From the NCBI RefSeq assembly GCF_010365285.1, contig NZ_CP048286.1, positions 434,001 to 498,000 on the forward strand: a stretch of 64,000 nt of DNA, given 5' to 3'. The stretch's first letter is position 1. Each line of letters begins with the position of its first letter. Positions 59,912 to 64,000 of this stretch are shown piece by piece. This DNA comes from Paenibacillus rhizovicinus. Its GTDB lineage: Bacteria; Bacillota; Bacilli; Paenibacillales; Paenibacillaceae. The position numbers and the translations under genes were made by a program. The notes below the pieces were generated by a model that saw nothing but the letters and a program-made list of their open reading frames with translations, did not search any database and was not told the DNA's origin.

Positions 59912-61441
59912 TTAAACCTGAATTTGCACGAGAGGCTTCTCCGCAGGCCCTTCAATGACGTCCCCCGAAATGGAAAATCGCGATCCATGGCAAGGGCAGT
60001 CCCAAGTCCTGTCCCCGTTGTTCCATTCCACTTCACAGCCCATATGCGTGCAGGTCGTATCCACAAGGTAAAGCCGGCCATCCCGATCCCGGTAACCGCC
60101 CGCCCGTTTTCCATTAACGTGAACGACTGCCCCTTCATCGTTCTCTAATTGTTCGGGACGCCGGGTCACATGCTCCAATTTACCGCTGATTAAATGTTTG
60201 GCGACGTCCACGTTATCGGAGATGAAGCTTCCGATCGTTTTGAGCGATACCGCGCGTGAGGGGGCATACAGCTCTTCGTATGAACTTGGATTTTCCGTAA
60301 TCAGATCTTTTATCAATAAAGCAGCGGCCGTTGCATTCGTCATTCCCCATTTTCGGAATCCCGTCGCGATATAAACGTTTGGCGAGGATGCCGTTATGCG
60401 GCCGATAAACGGTATTTTATCGCCGGTCACCAGGTCCTGAGCGGACCATCTGTAGGAAATCTTCTTCATCCGAAAATGGTTCTCGGCAAACTTTTGCAAT
60501 TCCTCGTAATGATGAATTGTGCAGATACCTTGGCCTGTCTTATGGCTTTGGCCGCCGACAATGATTAGGTTGGTGCCATTAGACATTTCGGCAGATCGAA
60601 TGGAACGTTTCGGGTCCTCCGCACTAAGGTACATGCCGCCGGGATAAGCTTCTTCGGCTTCGAGTCCGAGCACATACGAACGATCCGCATGCATTCTGGA
60701 GAAGTAAAACCCATGCCCGTCATAGAACGGAAAATGGGTGCAGGAAACAACGTGCTTACAGATCAACTTACGACCATCGCTTGTAATGACGACGGGTCTG
60801 TCCCCTGGACTCACATCCACCGCCGTCGTATGCGCATAGACTTCCCCGCCTTTTTCCACGAACAGGTCCACGAGCTTACTTAAATATTGTAGGGGATGGA
60901 ACTGCGCCTGATTGCTCATCTGCACGGCAGCCAGCATGGGAAGCGACAACGGGATCGTATCCACATAGGCTCCGGAAATGCCTAGTTTCTCATAGGCTTT
61001 TGCTTCATTTTCCAATTTCGGTACATACGTATCGTCATTCGTGTAGACGTAAGCTTCTTGTTCAGCAAATCCGCATGAAATTCCATGCTCTTCTACGGTC
61101 TGCTTGATGAACGAGATGGCGGCGGCTGAAGCTTGATAGTATAACAATGCTTTCTCAAATCCTGCAGACTTAATCAGCTCATCGTAGATTAAATCATGCT
61201 GAGCGGTTATTTTGGCCGTGGTGTGGGCAGTCGTTCCGTTTAGAATTTCACCTGCTTCCACGAGCACGACGCGAAGTCCTTGCTGGATTAATAAATAAGC
61301 GGTCGTAATGCCTGCGATGCCTGCTCCTACTACGACGACTTCGGTTTCGATATCTTGTTCAAGCTTCGGGTGACTGGCCCGTTCCGGCTGGGACGATTTC
61401 CAATAAGATGCCGGATATTGCGGCAATTGCATCTGTGTCAA
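59912..61441 (-). CDS. FAD-dependent oxidoreductase with a C-terminal Rieske domain
   Basis: A 509-residue DAO-type flavoprotein. The N-terminal dinucleotide fold reads VVVGAGIAGITTAYLLIQQG; the FAD-proximal SHKTGQGICTIHHYEEL and a TGFRKWGMTNATAAALL tail-end loop are typical. Residues ~420-509 form a Rieske [2Fe-2S] domain: C464, H466 (CTHMGC) and C482, H485 (CPCH). It resembles glycine/sarcosine-type oxidases with a Rieske tail. The substrate is unknown. The predicted location is cytoplasmic, and the next gene on the strand is an MMPL transporter 86 bp upstream. Confidence 0.9.
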   Translation of the reverse strand: MTQMQLPQYPASYWKSSQPERASHPKLEQDIETEVVVVGAGIAGITTAYLLIQQGLRVVLVEAGEILNGTTAHTTAKITAQHDLIYDELIKSAGFEKALLYYQASAAAISFIKQTVEEHGISCGFAEQEAYVYTNDDTYVPKLENEAKAYEKLGISGAYVDTIPLSLPMLAAVQMSNQAQFHPLQYLSKLVDLFVEKGGEVYAHTTAVDVSPGDRPVVITSDGRKLICKHVVSCTHFPFYDGHGFYFSRMHADRSYVLGLEAEEAYPGGMYLSAEDPKRSIRSAEMSNGTNLIIVGGQSHKTGQGICTIHHYEELQKFAENHFRMKKISYRWSAQDLVTGDKIPFIGRITASSPNVYIATGFRKWGMTNATAAALLIKDLITENPSSYEELYAPSRAVSLKTIGSFISDNVDVAKHLISGKLEHVTRRPEQLENDEGAVVHVNGKRAGGYRDRDGRLYLVDTTCTHMGCEVEWNNGDRTWDCPCHGSRFSISGDVIEGPAEKPLVQIQV

Positions 61442-61527
61442 GGGAATTCTCCTTATTATTAAGACTGACTGTCACGATGCTCATTAAGCTCAAACGACCT
61501 GATTAGCGTTGTGCATGGCATGGGATA

Positions 61528-63702
61528 TTATTCATTAATCCTCCGTTTTCTCCCCGGTCCCCACCAATTCCAGCTCCCCATCATGGTCATTAGCGAAGGT
61601 ACGAGAAGCATCCGAACGACGGTCGCGTCGATCAAGATTGCCGTGGAAATGCCGATGCCGAGCTGTTTAACGCCTTCGATTCGTCCCCCTGCGAAAGGCA
61701 AGGTGACCGCGATCATGATTGCGGCGGCAGCGGAAATGATTTTACCGCTTTGGCTGGTTCCCTCCACGATCGCAAGCGCATTGTCCCCCGTCCTGTTGTA
61801 AACCTCGGAAATCCGGGAGATCAGGAATACCCCATAATCCATGCTGATACCGAAGACAAGTCCGAAGATAAAGACTGGAATCATGATAGCTATGCGGCCG
61901 CCTTCCATACCGAACAACCCCAGCCGTGCAGCCAATGCCAATACTCCAAATGCAGCGCAAATACTGATCATATTCATAAGTAAGCTCTTAAGAGGAATAA
62001 GGACAGAACGGAACGAAGCGAATAACAGTATGTAATTGATGACAAGCACAAACCCCAGCGCTAGCGGGAGATGCAGCACTACCGCATCGTAAACTTCCTG
62101 TTCGTATGTTGCTTCTCCTCCGGCATACAAGATCAGCGATCCCTGCGTCAGGCCGCCCTGCCAATCTCTGACCCAATTTCTCGTTTCCGCGGAAGCAGAA
62201 TCTCCATCCAGGATCACACGAATCAACCGTTCGTCGTCTCCTCTCCCGCTCGCTGTGCTAAAGGTTCGATGCTGCTGTAGTTCCGCCCCCGCTTGCCGCT
62301 TATTGGGAAGCGGCAGCTGTGCAATGGACGCGAAACGAACCATGGGATCTCTCTTCATGTTGGCGAGAAAATCGCTTAGTTCTTGCTGCTCTCTTCTGTC
62401 CCATCGTCCGTCCGCCGCTCGTGCCAAAAGGTCGACTTCCGCTCCCGTGTCAGAAGAAAAGCGCTCGCGATAGGTATGAAAGGCCTCTCTCGCCGCCTCT
62501 CCGCGCGGGAGCGAGTCCGCGTCGGGCACAGCGACGCGCATGCCGCCCAGCGGCAGTAAACACGCCAACAGCAAGCCGCCGCAGAACAAGCTTGTCCCGA
62601 TTGGCCGCTTGATTGCGAGGCGCGGCAGCCTCTCCCAGCTAAGATGCGGGAATTGGCTGCCTTGCCTTTTCGGCTTTCGGCGCAGACGCGGTCCGACTAT
62701 GACCAGAATGGCCGGAAGCAGCGTCGCATTGATCATCAGCGAGACGAGCGTCACCGCGATTGCACCCAGAGCAAGGCTCGTGAACATCGGCAGCGGGATG
62801 AACAAGGTGCCCGCAAGACCAACTGCGACGCAGGCGCCGGAGTAAAGGACCGCTCTGCCCGATGTCGCCATCGTTCTGAATACCGCCCGGTCCGGAGGAT
62901 GAACGGCAACTTCTTCCCTGAATCGGCTGACGATCAGGAGCGCAAAATCCAGGCATAGCGCAAGGCCCGCCATAGGCACTACGTCCAGGATGAATACGGA
63001 CAGCGGCTCTAGCTTGCCCGCGAAGTAAAGCATGCCCATCGTTCCGGTTACCGCAACGATGCCCGCCACGACCGGAATAAGCGCCGGCAGCAAGCCGCCA
63101 AACGCAAGCCACAGGAGCAGACAAGCAGCGGGGATGCCGAAACGTTCCGCTTTCGCAAGGTCTTCGCGGCTGGCTTCGTTCACGAGCCCTTGTACGACGG
63201 GCTTACCCGTCATCGTGATGCGGTAAAGCTCCGCTCTGGGCATTCGGCTGTTCAGCCTGTCCGTCATATCGGAAGCAATCGCGGACGCATTCCCATTCAA
63301 GGCGAGCATGGCATATGCGACGCGTTCCTTCATCATGTCGGCATGTTCCAGCGGCGAAGCGACGACGGAGATGCCGGGCACTGCATGGGCGCTTTCCAAG
63401 GCGATCTCAATAAACGCGCGAAAAGCAGGCATGGTGCCCCCGTCATCGGATTCGAACACGAGGATCACGGGATTGGGAGGGATGCCATATTCAGTGGCTA
63501 TGTGCCGTTGAACGAATTCGGCATCGCCTTTCGGCGTTAATCCGTGCCCTTGCGCGACAGTCGGCAGTTTGGAAGCAAAACCGCCGAAGAAGGCAATGAA
63601 CACGAGCCAGAGGAAGACGATAGCGGACGGATGCCGAACAGACAGTCGAACAAGCGGCTCCATGATCGGCGGCATGCGAGTTTCGCGGAGGTCTATTACC
63701 AT
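61528..63702 (-). CDS. MMPL-family RND transporter
   Basis: A 724-residue membrane protein with the duplicated RND layout: one N-terminal helix, a large external loop, five or six helices (including VVPMAGLALCLDFALLIVSR with the conserved acidic residue), a second external loop, and a second helix group with IMIPVFIFGLVFGISMDYGVFLISR. MMPL transporters export lipids or lipophilic compounds in Gram-positive bacteria. The ATG at 63702 overlaps the preceding FAD reductase stop. With the FAD reductase upstream it may export a polyketide or isoprenoid-type product; inference. Confidence 0.9.
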   Translation of the reverse strand: MVIDLRETRMPPIMEPLVRLSVRHPSAIVFLWLVFIAFFGGFASKLPTVAQGHGLTPKGDAEFVQRHIATEYGIPPNPVILVFESDDGGTMPAFRAFIEIALESAHAVPGISVVASPLEHADMMKERVAYAMLALNGNASAIASDMTDRLNSRMPRAELYRITMTGKPVVQGLVNEASREDLAKAERFGIPAACLLLWLAFGGLLPALIPVVAGIVAVTGTMGMLYFAGKLEPLSVFILDVVPMAGLALCLDFALLIVSRFREEVAVHPPDRAVFRTMATSGRAVLYSGACVAVGLAGTLFIPLPMFTSLALGAIAVTLVSLMINATLLPAILVIVGPRLRRKPKRQGSQFPHLSWERLPRLAIKRPIGTSLFCGGLLLACLLPLGGMRVAVPDADSLPRGEAAREAFHTYRERFSSDTGAEVDLLARAADGRWDRREQQELSDFLANMKRDPMVRFASIAQLPLPNKRQAGAELQQHRTFSTASGRGDDERLIRVILDGDSASAETRNWVRDWQGGLTQGSLILYAGGEATYEQEVYDAVVLHLPLALGFVLVINYILLFASFRSVLIPLKSLLMNMISICAAFGVLALAARLGLFGMEGGRIAIMIPVFIFGLVFGISMDYGVFLISRISEVYNRTGDNALAIVEGTSQSGKIISAAAAIMIAVTLPFAGGRIEGVKQLGIGISTAILIDATVVRMLLVPSLMTMMGSWNWWGPGRKRRINE

Positions 63703-64000
63703 GGGAGAATGTCTGTATTACGTAACCGGGTTGCTTTCATCAACCGATTGACGATGCCAGGCAGCCGACTTGCAGCCACTGTTCCCAGCGTTGTTATCTG
63801 CTGATTGCCCAATGCACGCTGAAGTACTCTCCCCCAGCGAAGCGGACCGCGAAAATGCCGAGTGATGGCTTTCGTATAGTCGAACTTCCATTGTTGCAGC
63901 GACGTATCGCCCCTCAAATAGCGATCAGCCGAAACCGCACAAAGTTGGGCGGAACGGATCGCCATCGACATGCCGTCCCCGCACAAAGGCGGTATCGTCA
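63696..64000 (-). CDS. FAD-dependent reductase (geranylgeranyl-reductase-like), C-terminal part
   Basis: The end of a flavoprotein whose beginning lies beyond the right edge. The visible segment opens with IPPLCGDGMSMAIRSAQLCA, the C-terminal FAD-binding motif of the geranylgeranyl reductase/PHBH group, and continues for ~100 residues to a stop that overlaps the MMPL start by 7 bp. Such reductases often sit in type III polyketide or isoprenoid clusters along with MMPL exporters. The tight overlap indicates an operon. The cofactor-binding N terminus cannot be checked here. Confidence 0.75.
   Translation of the reverse strand, partial: TIPPLCGDGMSMAIRSAQLCAVSADRYLRGDTSLQQWKFDYTKAITRHFRGPLRWGRVLQRALGNQQITTLGTVAASRLPGIVNRLMKATRLRNTDILPW

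Overview
The window looks like a chromosomal segment of a spore-forming, Gram-positive Paenibacillaceae-type bacterium (Paenibacillus/Cohnella-like). The signs are a three-gene GerA-type spore germination operon, a B12-dependent class II ribonucleotide reductase behind NrdR-type boxes, AGGAGG-type ribosome binding sites with frequent GTG/TTG starts, strong Rho-independent terminators, moderate GC, and a PAS kinase with a 5TM-LYT-type sensor. No rRNA, tRNA, prophage, transposase or CRISPR array was seen. All identifications come from reading the sequence; none were checked by database search.

Layout. 1-4634 (minus): glutamine-type ABC importer glnQ-glnH-glnM-glnP followed by a GlnK/GlnL-like two-component pair; the regulator runs off the left edge. 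4635-5218: gene-free stretch of hairpins and a 51-bp tandem repeat. 5219-7449: cupin plus a zinc alcohol dehydrogenase broken by an in-frame TGA, divergent from a TetR regulator. 7538-10018: large secreted beta-helix glycosidase with two carbohydrate-binding modules and a cre-like site. 10286-11441: PhyH remnant and a YetF-like membrane protein. 11617-18538 (plus): four membrane-protein genes of unknown function leading into gerA-gerB-gerC and a small tail gene. 18680-21304: nrdJ. 21572-26185: a LacI regulator with a VOC / beta-propeller / VOC operon on one side and a divergent sugar-phosphate isomerase-like gene on the other.

26317-30051: a MocR-type regulator divergent from a class D beta-lactamase, then a serine hydrolase. 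30316-33275: an OmpR-type two-component system with a secreted coiled-coil protein downstream; the response regulator is joined in frame to a VOC remnant and has no ordinary start codon. 33417-35621: broken phosphotransferase and several small genes, two of them Sm-like. 35734-39326: cysJ-cysI sulfite reductase. 39648-45184: two overlapping CodA-like amidohydrolases, a divergent LysR regulator, and an adenine deaminase behind an adenine-type purine riboswitch with an overlapping terminator; together a nucleobase salvage region. 45269-46591: arsR-SRPBCC-VOC. 46744-48151: GNAT and VOC. 48322-52277: a compact operon of a Cys/His-motif lipoprotein, VanW, MsrA and an erythromycin-esterase-like protein. 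52396-54024: PAS sensor kinase. 54273-56873: rifampin phosphotransferase-like protein. 57100-57825: Stf0-type sulfotransferase. 58248-59553: ABC transporter and LytTR regulator remnants joined at a deletion scar. 59912-64000: Rieske/FAD oxidoreductase, MMPL transporter and the end of an FAD-dependent reductase.

The most interesting non-coding items are the adenine riboswitch before adenine deaminase, a roughly 270-nt highly structured RNA (58190-57910, minus) with its own promoter, pseudoknot-type pairing and terminator, and a roughly 110-nt small RNA candidate (56945-57058, plus). At least seven genes are broken or truncated, an unusually high number for 64 kb.
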